DNA of 64,000 bases from Hippasteria phrygiana. Its lineage: Eukaryota > Echinodermata > Asteroidea > Valvatida > Goniasteridae. The position numbers were made by a program, and so were the translations under genes. The stretch spans positions 1-64,000 of the forward strand of contig JAZGUH010000058.1 of assembly GCA_037893225.1 (NCBI GenBank), in the 5' to 3' direction. The notes below the pieces were generated by a model. That model was not told where the DNA came from and made no database searches. It saw nothing but the letters and a program-made list of their open reading frames with translations. Of the stretch, positions 43,192 to 56,600 are shown piece after piece (position 1 is the stretch's first letter; each line of letters opens with the position of its first letter).

Positions 43192-46100
43192 CTGAACTAT
43201 CCATCCTCAAACCATGTTATACATACTTGTAAACTAGTCATTAGCACACACATCAATGAAATTTGATTTAAAATATATTTTGTAGAGAAATCACAATAAT
43301 CCTACAGCCCTCTGCTGGTTTTTTTTCTCACTAGTCTGCCAGACAAATGGAGCCCTGGCATAACAAGTATACTTCACCGTTTTACATCTAGTTTTCTCCA
43401 AAACAAACTGTTATAACAGCATACACAAACGAAACTTATTAATCTATCAACCTAGCTTAGTGCAGCTACTGAAACTATCTTTAACATTTTTAAAGTCCCA
43501 ATAAGCCATATCAGATAATAAAGATGGCTGTACAGCACAGAAATCTGCTTAGCATGAAAAGACTTCCTTGGTAACACCAACTACATGTACCAGGACTATA
43601 CATCATGTGATGTAGAGGCATATTTCTTGTGACTGGTATTAAGCCGGTATTATTTTGTTTGGCTGAACATGAAAATCACATGGAGTTTTGGCTGGTAACC
43701 TGTTTTTAATAAGGAAGACTTTTTGTGCTCGGCAAATGTTTGCGCTAAGCACTGCCACGAAATCTGTAATCTGTTTAAAATATATTCACTAAATTATTGG
43801 CTGAAATAAGCACACAGTTTTGTCAAAAATCCTTGGGCTTGGTCACACGTGTGTAGGGTAAGTTTGCTTTCACTCATACTACAAAGACCTTTTCAGAATC
43901 AAGGGCATTTATGTACCTTTATTTTCATTTCAGAAATCTATGATGTAAGAGCTATCTTCTAGAGAATACTCAAATCATAGCAGTATATGCATACAAGTGC
44001 ATGAACGTACGTCTGTATTGAAGTTTTTTATGTAAAAAGGGGTGGTCGGGTGGGTTCCTGCAAACAATGACATTTTGACCTCTTTTTTCAGCGACAATCA
44101 AAATTATTATTCAAAATTAATTACAAGATGACAATTTAAATAGTTGTAATCAAATAAATACTTATGTTAAAACCTCTCAGATTCTTTAAATAAGAAACCA
44201 AAAATGTTTGAAATGTAATGCATTGTTAGTGCTTAAAAATGTATGATTTATAGCTACAAAATGCTATACTTTTTAACACAATTTACCCAGCAAAAATGAA
44301 ATACCAGTTTGGGCATAATTCTTTTGTTGGGTGGAGGAGATACAAATGTATAGTCCATCGGATCATCCCCCCCCCCCCCCCCCCATGCTAATTTTTAATT
44401 CTGGTCAAGAAAACTAAGCAATAAGCATGTTTGAAAAATAAAATGAAAACCAACTCATGTCATGCATGTGGTGCAAATATTTTCATACCCCAGGTTCCTG
44501 ATAATCCTTCCTATCCCCACCCACTTTTTGAAATATTTTTCATGAAAAATGTTAATGGTGATTTTCTGGCGATTACTGCTCATCCCTCGTCTTTTTTACC
44601 ACAAATTAAGACCACAGCACACTGTTATGCAGAATGCATCTGTCAATTCCAATGATTTTCTGTTAGTTTGAAGTATGAGTCGTTTCTTATGTTTTGCATC
44701 TACATGTAGATTATGTATACATTTTGTACATGGGCGTGTTGGGGTATTCAAATCGTGGACGAAAAATGCCAAAGAACAAAAGAGAACAATATCGTCCGCG
44801 ATTCCCAGCATACGTCCGCGATTGGGATTGTGTACAAAACATATGGAGGTCTTCCGAAAAAGTAAAAAAAAAAAAAAAAGGACATATAGGACGTCCACGT
44901 TGGGAGGTCGATACATGACAATGTGCGTTTGTCAATTCACTGTGATGATATTTTGAGTTATTTTGAGCAATTTAGACAGTGTACAAACAAATAAAATATG
45001 GCCATTCTGTAGTTATCTGGCTCCGTACAATTTCAACTTTACATTGTAAGATCCAAGAACAAAAGTCCTCCAGGACAGGAAATTTTTTAAGGAAATGGCC
45101 CAATTTAGCAAGTATTGGATATTCAACAACACAAATATGTTGTAAAATATTTTCATTGCTACTTCGTACCCAGTACAACTACCTGTCTGTTGTAGCAAAC
45201 TGTCTATTGTGGCCACCTACACATCTTGGCCATTTGCCTATTGTAGCACCTGCCTATTATGGCCACCTACATATTGTGGCAATTTTCCCATTTTAAGCAC
45301 CTGTCCATTATGGCCACCTGCCCATCACAGGGAATTCATATGAAGTGATGATACAAGTAGCATTTGACACCAATGGGACAGTATGAATTGAAACGAAGTG
45401 ATATGTGACTGCAATGTGTAAACAGAAAAGTAGACGCTGCATGTACCTGTACATGTGCCACTTCACCTAAGTGACTAAAATTCAAGGATCCTACTTAAAG
45501 CATTACAGATCTGTGACTATTTTGTAATACAATATCGTTTTATATATATATGTATGGCAACAGGTTACATCACACATGCTTGTGAGACCTCCCACAAAAT
45601 TGTTTGCTTGTAGCAGATATCTCATGGAACCATAAGCCACATGACATGCCTGCCGATTGATCAAAATGCATGCACATCAGCTAGAATTGTTTTACATCCA
45701 AACTGTGCTAAAGAATGCATGAATATTACATGTACTTTACAGTTCATCCCTTAAATTGGCAAAAAAATTCCAGTTGCTGCACTGGTTGCATTCCTACCTG
45801 AAGGAATGTATTATGGGCATGGCAGAAGTGTTGTGGTTGCAGCGAGTATGGATCCAATTCCACTGTCAAACTAGTGAAAAAAGTTACTTAATCCATTCAA
45901 AAAGTGAGCTCAAATCCAGACTTAACCGGAGCCCCGACTCAAATGCAGACTTGATCAAAATGGGCTTGAAATAATGCCTTGACTCCATGAGTCCGGACAT
46001 ATGTCTATGACATTAAGACATTAAAAAAGTATGTTGGGGTCCCTGGTCAAGTTTGGGGTGGAGCCAGGCCTCAAGTCTCGACTCAATTTATTCTTCAAAT

Positions 46101-46651
46101 TTTGAACTAAAGTGGACTTCAATTCTGCTTTCATTTTTTGATACTGCCTCAGACTCAGACCCAGACTACAACACTGCATGGCAGTGAAATATGCCTCCTT
46201 CTCGCAATGGTCCGACTGGTACTAGCATCGCTTTTGTATAGAAATCTAATAGACTCGTGGTTACCAACAAGACGAGTACATTTGTTTCAAGATGCTGTGT
46301 TCGTGCCTTTTTTGGAGCGGCACCTTTAACAGTAAATTTTCAAACTGAACTGTTAAAATTTGATATATTATTGAGACATTCCACTAAAAAATCGGCCCCT
46401 GACAAAACATTTTCTAATTTAGAATTAGGAGCAGGGCACTCGTAATTTTTAGTGTACATGTATAGGGCAGTCTTTATTTTGACACAAAATAGAGTGCACA
46501 GTGTAGAAAGTAGTTTTGTGTTACCAAATACAGTTTTCTTGCAAAAATTTGTTCATGGGGGAAACTACTAAATTGAAACGTTCAGTATGGACATGGCAGT
46601 TTCAATGAAACATTGGTAGCTTTTTCCTCTGCATCATGTGGAATCATGTAG

Positions 46652-46898
46652 ATGGGTCATTCTATAAATTAGGGGTCCAATTTTGGTGTCCCTGTAAGAT
46701 TTTGCAATTCAGGACACATTCTTTAATGCCTTCTATCTCTAAGGGTGATTATGTAAAGCAAAGTACCTGCTAAACAAGTAACAAATAGTGTGAAGTCAAA
46801 TTTAATGATACCTGATGGGAAATTACACAGGTCAGGTGAAACAGGGACACGCCAAAGCATGTCACACTTTGGGACCCCTAATTTATAGAATGACCCAT
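46652..46898 (-). mobile_element. GGGTCATTCTATAAATT MITE, copy 2 (reverse)
   Basis: TGGGTCATTCTATAAATTAG at the left and TAATTTATAGAATGACCCA at the right. It lies downstream of SLC25A20, between convergent genes. Confidence 0.75.
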
Positions 46899-47610
46899 AT
46901 ATGCGGTTAATCATGAGACAGTGAGCTATACATGTAACAAGCGGTGCTTGCAAAATTGGTCTATTAAAGCCTTGCAGTTTATTTCGAGTTTGGACAGGTT
47001 TTCAACACTACGCCTCGCATGATAACACGTAGCTGGCATACGGCCCAGAGATAAGACACGTACAAATAAAAAGCTTATATATGTAAGACAAATAACATTT
47101 TCAAGTATCTACATGGATCTCACTGTTGGTCGGTGTACAAGGGGTATACATATGCTAACATTAGGCAAAAGATTCCCAAAATCTCCTGAAACTGTTAAAA
47201 CAAAAATCAGAAATGGGTTTATTTAGAAAATTTCCAGAAACAATGAAAATATTAATGCCCTGAGCTTGACATTATCTATGCTGCCTTGAATCGTAAGAAA
47301 CTGTCAATTCAAATATATGAGTACAAAATGCATTGGAAGCGTGGCTTTTTACTCTCACAGATAGAATTTCACTTTATAATACATCAACAACTTTTACTAT
47401 TTACAAAACAAGATGACAGAAAATTCCTGATTGATCATGCACACAAGACACCTTTGGGAAAGTCTTTTGGATATATTTCATGCTCCATATTCCTGTCCCA
47501 ATAATTAAAAAGTGGGAACCATGAATTTCATTACGTCTTCATGTTCTTTGGTGTCCAATCAAAACCTACCACCGTTGAGGTGACAACTTACCACCCTGCA
47601 CGCCGATGGG

Positions 47611-47673
47611 TTAGAGGTTGGGACTTGCATAGTTCAGGAACTTCATGGCAATTTCGTAGCCGAGGAAACAGGC
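47611..47673 (-). CDS. SLC25A20: SLC25A20 coding exon 9 and stop
   Basis: Residues 281-300, [20 protein letters not shown], then TAA at 47613-47611. Acceptor CAACAG. The C-terminus is nearly that of the vertebrate protein. On this strand an AATAAA lies near 47220, a possible but unproven poly(A) signal. Confidence 0.95.
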   Translation of the reverse strand, partial: ACFLGYEIAMKFLNYASPNL

Positions 47674-50600
47674 CTGTTGAAGCAAAAAGGATAAACTAGT
47701 GCTTCTTCAAGGAAAAACATCTGCTGTACACCTGCTCTTTCAGCTACAATTTTCATTGGTTTGGGCTGGATTGGTTCATTTCACACAATGCTACAGAAGC
47801 GCATTTGACCCTCTGTAGCATACTGAGGAATGTCTCAGTATGAGATATTCCCAACCGAGTTTGACTTTTGAGATTATCGGCTTACAACAATAGGCTTACA
47901 AATTGCAGGACAGGCATATGATAATATCACCATGTATTATTGTACGCCTGTGTCCCACAACATGACTGCCATGACGATATATTTATTCGGTCTATTATTA
48001 TGCCAGAATAAGAGAATTTATTAGGCATTCAAATGACACTAAATTTATCCCTGTACCTTAAACCCTAACCCTGCCAGACAAATAATACTCAACTGATTGC
48101 CAACACTCTTTCTCAATGGACTAAATGAATCTCAAGTCAGAGCCTCTGAAAACTGTGCTCTTCACAAAATCGCACTCTTCATGGCAAGTCCTGCCGTGAC
48201 CTTTTCCCAACTGGCCGTAGTGCCCTCGTTGCCAGCCCACGCATACCCACCCGTGCCGTGCCGACGTGAAGGGCCGCCGGCCATGGTCGGCGCGGCCGGG
48301 GCGCGCAGCGCGGCAACGGTGCACGCGGGTCAGACCGGTACCGGTATGTACTACATGTACATGTACGTACAGCTGCTGCAGCATACGACACAAAGCTTGA
48401 TCTAGACTGGTTTCGATCCCTCCATCAGCATTTTAATTTCGAACGCAGGGGGCAGAAGCCAGATTTAATCTAAAGCACATACACGTACGATACGGCCAAT
48501 TTCCATCAGCGACTATTTGCCAACCACTGGTCAATTTTGCCTGGTACCCAGGTTATATTTTGTGCTTAGGTTACCAGGCAAAATCGACCAAGTTGGTTGT
48601 CAAGTTCTCTCGCAGTTTCATCATGGAGTTGTGTACGTGCAGCACATGGCATCATTCATTGTATGACCGATGTACATGTATTGTGTGTTGTTTATAATAA
48701 CCTGAACTATCAAGTTTGTAAAAATGCCACGAAAAGATCGATTAAAGCGACAAACATTCATGTAAATGTACATGTATCTGTGGAGTTTTACACAGAGCTT
48801 GTAGAGTTTTACAGGGCTTCACAGAATATTTCTAATAGAAGTAATAATGACTGGCCTCCGTGCCCTTTAAAAAAAATGCCATTAGCCTTGGTGCCCTTTG
48901 CTTTGGCCTTGGTGCCCTGCCAAATATTTCATTATCGAAGGCAAAATGGCCGTGCCCTAGACAAATCTTAAATTTGAGGCCTGACACTCAATCTAAATTT
49001 AAACGAAATTAAAATTGAAAACAAATGGTATGTGATATGGTTTGATTGAAACTTTGGGATGAGAATAGGGCTTTTTAAAAGTAAAAATGTTCAAATCCCT
49101 AAACTGACTTTTCAGTGAAAAATTTTGTTTCTACTTGTAACTCAGAAAACCACAATGCAACCTTCCACTTATTTCAAGAGACTTTTTGCAAAACTCACCG
49201 CGTTTGCTGGGAAGGCCCTCAGCATGACGGGTGTGATGCCCTTAAAGAGCGCAAGGAATCCCTCATTCTTGATGAGTCTCGGGAATACATCACGGATACC
49301 ACGGGGGTATGTTCCTTCAGGAGCTGGTTTGAGAAAGCCGAAATAATTGTTGGGTCTATGTTCATAAACTCCCATTTAGTATGCAAGCCAGAATTATGTC
49401 TACAAAACTAAACAGGTCAGGAGGGAGACACAAGTGAAGATAATGGTTAAAGGGTAACAGTGGACATCAGGGAGTCATGTTTGTGGTGCCGTAAGGTTAA
49501 AAGTAGCCGCCTGTAGAATGGATTTTTTGAGTGTCAAGTTGAATAATTGTTAGGAATACTTTTAGTTTCAATATCACAGGTAAAGAGATATATCAGATAT
49601 ATCAAAGTTTGGTGCAGAAATAGTAATTTCAATATTGGGTTTTGCCCTCCACCGACGTATCCAAACTATTCATAACATGGAATTTGCGTCAGATTCGAAC
49701 CAGCCAGCCGACTCCGACAAGCTCAGTAAGTCGAGTGGCAAGACATCTGCACTAGAAAGCAGGAGGTCGTGGGTTCGAGTCCCACCCGAGTGATTTTCTC
49801 CAAATAATCTCTCGGGACAACACTGAGTATACAGTGTTTATAAAATATGCCGGTGAAGGGCAAAACCCAATATTGAATGTACATCATCCCGACGCGAATC
49901 CCATCTTATGAATAGAAATAGTAATGTTGTCCAGTTATCATCTCACTACAGTGGCGTACCCCTGCGGTAATTCTTTCCCCCACTTCAATTCCAGAGTGCT
50001 GCAATTAAGAATTAATAAAATCTAAGGTTATTATTACGGACCCCAAAAAGATTTCAAATGGGTTGAGAAAAATCTAATTAGAACTGGTGTCTTTATACCT
50101 GTCTGTAATCTGGACTTGAGTGTATCGGGTGCGATTGCAACGACCCAGTTAAGAACTCCAGCTGTGCCGCCTGCTAGTACAATAAGTAATGGGCTCAGCT
50201 CCCCATGCCTAAAATATAATGTATACAACAACAAAAAAAGACTGATTGTCAACAAACTTGATGTTTAAGAAGTCTACAAGAGTAAGGTCAGGAAGTGGTT
50301 GTGAGACCGACAAGGGGAAGGTGATACATGTATTGCGTACGGAGTACGCCGCGTGGCAGAAAATAAAAACAGTGCCACCAGGCCGGATGAAGTCTATAGA
50401 TGCCATTTTCAGCATTTTCAATCCATTGTTGGATTATTGTGTTCATTACGCTTGGCTGCACAAGCTTTTCGTGTCCGCTTCGCTTGGCTGCAAAGCCGAC
50501 ACAGCACCCCGGCTCCTCACTGTATATTACCGTACTCAAGGAGTTAAGGCATAAAAACCACAATTGTATATGTTGCCATAAAACTTGAACATTTACAGTA

Positions 50601-53600
50601 CGGTGTGCATCTGAAGAGTAAAACTTCTGCAGTAAAACTTTACGACAAAAACATTGCTATACCCAACATTAACCCTAACCCACCTCAATCCTCCAAAATC
50701 CTCCTTAGAGTTTTGAGGGATTTTAGAGGATTGAGGATGAATGGTGTTTCAAGCGAGAAAGATTTTGGAGGATTGAGGATGAATGGTATTTCAAGAAAAA
50801 GGAGATTTTGGAGGATTGAGGATGAATGGTGTTTCAAGCACATGAGGATTTTGGAGGATTGATGAGGATGAATGCATTTTTTGGGGCAGGGCAATCAGAG
50901 GATTTCGGAGGATTTGGGAGGATTGAGGATGTTTCCCAGCAAAAAGGGTCTGGGGGGGGGGGGGGGGGGTTAGGGTTAAGCTACAAGGAACATCAGCTTG
51001 GGCTCCCACAGTTGTACCTGATGTATACAATTATTCACGATAATGAACGACCACTATACTGACCACTTTTTGTGGATCTCATGACATTCTAATGTAGTGA
51101 TCTAGTACTTTTTGGACTCTCATGATATTGTGAATAATTCTACAGATGCAGTCTGAACATCAACAATGGGGGTTGTGGTGATTTTGTCCTTGAGCAAGAC
51201 ATTTTGTCATAAATTGTTCCTGTCAACTGAACATAAATGGGCACACATGTGGGTGTTGATATGCATGGTTTTGATACATGTATGCCCAGTACGTTTACTG
51301 GGGCTGTATTTCCCTGTAAGGGATGTCAGGTTTCAGAAATGACTTATTGGCATGGAAGGCAGAAGTAGCTACATGTATAGCCCATTTCGCACGAGCGCTG
51401 GAAGCACAAATCTGCGATGATTGGCGCCGGGTGTCTGACGCCATAGGATGCCTGCGATTTTATCGCAGGCTTTCACACGATGCAACACAGACCGGTAGTG
51501 AACGTCCCTCGTTTTGCAGTGTTTGCATGCGCGGCTACACGTGTATCGCTGGTACTACGATCTTCTATGAATGATGAAATTTATAGGGTACCAGTGTTTT
51601 TCCCGCACTGTAAACAAATTCTGTAAAATAACAAGCTTTCCCCCCTTTAAAAACAAACAATCAACGTATTTTAGTTTTAACGGATTTTGGACGTAAAATT
51701 ATGGTAGTGTGACCTACGTGTCCCTGCTGGTATTTTTCTTGTTTTAACGTCAATTTATACAAAGGATGTAAATTTATAACATTTGCTTTAAATATACAGC
51801 AACACCAATGAAGTGCTTTTTATCTACAGAGAATCTGCTGTTCTACAAAAATCTCATAACGCAGCAAGCAACTGACCATTCAAAACTGAATTTGTGTTTA
51901 CAAAAGCCATGTTAAATTGTTGTGTTTCCTTCCTCCATGTGTAGAGCAACAGCAAACTGCGCATGCGTAAAGGCGATTTCACATTTCCAATCTCGGTGAT
52001 CGTCGCACGTATGTGGCATCTATGCGAAATCTTGGAGGTCTCAATCCCTGTCACGAACCGCACAGGACCCGTGCGATTCGGTGACAGGGATACACGGCAC
52101 GGCACGGAATCCGTGCGTTAGTGACATCGATGCGATTTTATCGCACGGGACCCGTGTTTCCAGCGCTCGTGTGAAATGGGCTAATGAAGCACCCTGATCA
52201 CTACCAAGTTTAGTGAGTATGTAAGTATTATATTGCTATTATAACACCCCGTGCACAGATTGTCTCTTGTCTGGCTTAGAACATACGTTTGACATGGTAC
52301 ATGTATTCACTATTCTCACCATATCACCACTCAATCTATCCCATGGCTATCCAAATATACCCATAGCAAATAGAGATCCTATAAGAGTTGGTAATCGAGT
52401 CATCACAAGTAACTTCACAATTCTGGTCTCAAGCCATGTAACAAGCTATTCAAACACACTATATATAAATAACACCATTCCTTTGTCATTGTTCATCCCA
52501 TGTACATGTAGCTTGTGTTCTTACATTAGTCTCCTTATGGGGTACCGGGAAGAAAGGGTAACAATGGGGACAATGGTACCCCACGAGGGAGTCTTTAGAA
52601 ATCCAGGTATCCCACAAAGTTAACGCTATGGAGTTTGAGATTTCAATAGGGACAAGGAGAATAAAAGAAGGAAAGTAAAGTCTACAATAGAGGTACCCCG
52701 TATGGGTGCATGTGAGGGTGTGTGAGCTGATTTGTGATCTGCCTTTTGATCTGACCTTTGACTGACTTATGACTATACTCGAATACAACTCTGGATCCTA
52801 TATGTGGTGTCTATGCACTGCAGTGGCCAGACAGCATGTGTACTCGATTCCAAGTGGCATAACACAACACACATAGTATAATTTTTGGGTAGGAAACAAT
52901 TTGTCACAGAAACTTTCTCACAACATTTTTCCATTCCAAAAACATTTATACAGGTACGTGTAAAGGCATAATCCGTTTCAAAATCTATCCATGAAGTATT
53001 ATAAAACATATGGACTGTTTCCGCGCATGGAACTGTAAAACTACTAATAACTAGCCTCCCTTAGTGATTCCCAGTGCATTCTATTCTTCCTTCAGCTGGA
53101 CCTCGAGTAAAATGGAACACTCCGGAATCACCTTGAGAGACTAGGTTTGGGCTGTAGTCGAGTCCATCACAAGTCCATCACAAGTCCCTGCAAGTCCATC
53201 ACAAGCACTCCAGTCCTAATTCCAATCACAAGCTATTCAAATGAGCTTTGACAAAGGCATTCCTTTGTCATTGTTCATCCAGTTACTTGTGACTGGCTTT
53301 ATGAAAGGACTTCTGACTGGGCTTGTGAAAGGACTTGTGAAAAGAATTGGAGGGACTCGACTACAGCTCTGTAGGTTTACTGTATCACTCAAACAGTCCA
53401 TTACTCAGAGAGTTCTACGGAATAAAATTGAGGAAGAGTCAGCATGACTATGGGCCAATGTACACGTATAAAAACCTTAAGTATAATAAACACACTTGTG
53501 AGAAAGCATAATATATTCATGAGGTAGACATACTTTTTGCCAGATGGTGTGAGCGATACTTTCAGCCATTCATACACCATGAAATACATGCCACTAGCAG

Positions 53601-56600
53601 GAACGTCTGAAAAGAAAGCAAAATGATCACCACTTGGAAAGGGGTTAAAGAAAGCTGGGGGGGGGGGGGAATTACACTTAGGATTCTTCATGCAGGAGGT
53701 CTTAACATACAATGAAGTGAAGGGCTTGAAAAAGGGAATGGAAGAACAGCATTGGATGACTTTTGCGGAGAAACAAGAGAAAGAAACAGACATTTTGTCA
53801 TTTCTTTGCCTTTTCAGAATCTGGGATTTTCCTCACTACATATGACTTTCCTCAAGAGACTACAAAATACATGTATATAAAATTAAAAAAAATGTTTGAC
53901 CAACAAAACAGACTTTACTGTTTTGTTAAATGTTCTCTACCCCAGTTTTGGAGTCAACTGTTGAGTCAGTGGCCTAAATTCATCCAGGTAGAATTTTGGG
54001 GTCAAATATTGGTTTAAAACAAATCTAGAAGTCAGCAGGAAAATCTGGTGGAAACTTACACAGGAGAACCACATACTTGCAACGTTTTATTGCAGCGGTC
54101 TGGGGTTCAAGTCCAGTGGTAGTGGTCTTCAAAGATTTGTTTTTTCAATTGCATGCAGAGGCCCAACAAGTAATAGTTCCTACAGCATAGATGACCTACT
54201 ACATATTGCATATAGGTGATGCGATCAAGCAAAATCAGTCGGAACTCGGCAATCCTTGTTTTGAGATATGGGCCAAAATATGTTCGTAGTGGAAAAATCA
54301 AAATTGACTTTTTTACAAAAACAGATGGGAAAAACAGTCTTCTTTCACATGAAAATATGACATGTATTATAAATGTGCTAAAAATTACTCAATTAAAGTC
54401 TTTCTTTTTAATGTGCTGGTGTTCAGATATTTGTAACTTTTTTAACCAAAGGTCGTATTCACATGGGGTTTTCACTAATATGGAGCTTGAAGTACACTAC
54501 AAATGAATATGTAAAAATCCCAAAATTGACCAGGGCCTACTTCAGACTGATTTTGCTTGATCGCATCACATATGTAGATTACTTAAAAACATTTTGACAT
54601 CAATGACTTGTGCAAATTATTAATGCAGGCAGAGGTATTCAGCTCTCAACTATTGGTAACATGATTACAGAGCAGTAAAAGGAATTTTTGCAAGCATTTA
54701 TAAAATATGAACACAAATCTTGATTTCATTTTGAACCATCAAGAAAGCACATTCTCTCCCACAAATTATCCTTACAATATTGGTACAGGAAGACAGTTCG
54801 GAATGTTAATGTTCAGGGTAATGCCTCTGTATCAGAAAAAATTACATAATTACTTTTACAGCTGAATTTCATATTAAGAGGGCCATTTAATTGATTCAGG
54901 TGTTTGAATTTATTAAAAGATACATGTAACTGGCTTCAACCACATGTACATGAACATGTCCAGTATGCCTAAGAAAACAACCAAAGAAAACCAGCTCAAC
55001 CCTCCTATGCAAACATACAATTCCGAGCCATGTTGTTGTATGGGTCAAAATCAGTCAAGGTGATTGTTTTTGACCCTCCTGCCATAGTACAAAACCACAT
55101 GTAATCTGATCATGTCTGTGTAAAAGTATAGCAGGGGAGGTGGAAGGAAATTTTGACTGATTTTGGCCTTTTAAATAGTAGGAGGGTTTTAATATAACAA
55201 AATCTGAATCACGAACAACACATTTCAATAAATAAATATACATAAATAAATACATTTTGCCTACCTCTTAGAAGTGTGGCTGCTGTTCCCTTGTACAATC
55301 CTCTAAAGAGACCCGACTCCCTGTATATCTGCTTGGCGCAGTCTGCCGGCCCTGCATACTTGGGTTTACTAGTGGATGCTGCTTGAATCTAAAGAAAAAG
55401 TTACAAAATGTCTTAACGCTGTGCCGAGTACAATTTCATTTTTGGGTAGAAATAAAGAATCTTCTTTCCCAAACTCATAGCCCTATGGACTGTTCTCACC
55501 TGCAGTAGGCATTTAATACGTTCACCGGGCGCCATGATGACCGTTGTGAATACACCGGCAAGCATCCCAGCTCTGAATAGTTGATCGTACCTACAGAAAA
55601 TATGCAATATGCTGGTGCTCAATACCAATACAACAACTGTGTGATGTGAACACACAATATTACTTCAGCCATGTTCATGGTGGACTCAATTTTAGTGTAA
55701 TTTAACTGAGTGGTTTCAGTAACTGAGATGGCAAAATATGTATCAGTCATCCTATCCTCGCTCATCGCTGCATACAAACCTATGGAATGTCGTTCACTTA
55801 CCTCAATCCTCCAAAATCCTCATGGTGGTTTTGGAGGATTTTGGAGGATTGAGGATGAATGGTGATTGAAGCACCGGAGGATTTTGGAGGATTGAGGATG
55901 AATGGTGATTGAAGCAAAAGATTTTGGAGGATTGAGGATGAATGGTGATTGAAGCACCGGAGGATTTTGGAGGATTGGGGATGAATGGTGAAGATTTTGG
56001 AGGATTTAGGATGGTTCCTAGCAATAAGGGCCTAGGGGGTTAGGGCTAATGAGTGCATAATGCAGTGTTAGGAAGATAATGTGGAGTCGTTAAATGGTAT
56101 CCATACTAATCCAGCATCATCAAAAATCTTACGAATAGTTCAGGGTGAGATTGGCCAAAAATCCACGAAAAATCCACAAGGACCCCAGATCAACATATAG
56201 TTTGTATTTGCCTAAAGACACTTAAAATATCCGTTTGTATTGTCTATATCCACTCTACAGGTAAAAACACCTTTAGGACAACACCTCAGGAATTCCAGAT
56301 TGCAAAAGAGATTCTTTAAAAATGATGAAAACCCAATACAAAGTTATGAAATCAGAAAAAATCCTGACAAATCTCACCCCTGATAGTTTGGTTGCGGTAC
56401 CCACTGCTATATCAGATTCGAACCAGCCAATCAACTCCGAAAAAGCTCGGTCGTCGAGTGGGAAGACGTCTGCACTAGAAAGCAGTAGGTCGTGGGTTCG
56501 AGTCCCACCCGAGTGATTTTTCCCCAAATAATCTCTCGGGACAAAACACTGATGAGTATACAGTGTTTATAAAAATATGTCATTGAAGGGCAAAACCCCA

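Larger units (their letters stand above)
40628..47610. other. Region between the convergent CABIT-SAM and SLC25A20 genes
   Basis: It holds the presumed 3' UTRs of both genes and many listed repeats. 42420-43080 and 43250-44340 are AT-rich and featureless to me. 44670-44960 shows open frames on both strands without splice context. 45183-45335 carries a loose tandem of CCTATTRTGGCCACCTAC words. 45880-46180 has GACTCAGAC/GACTTGA words resembling the GTCGAGTCC elements. Confidence 0.5.

Noticed and set aside
44675..44956. Overlapping open frames on both strands near 44.7-44.95 kb
   Set aside because: No splice sites or domain; they include a poly-A run and nothing joins them to a gene.
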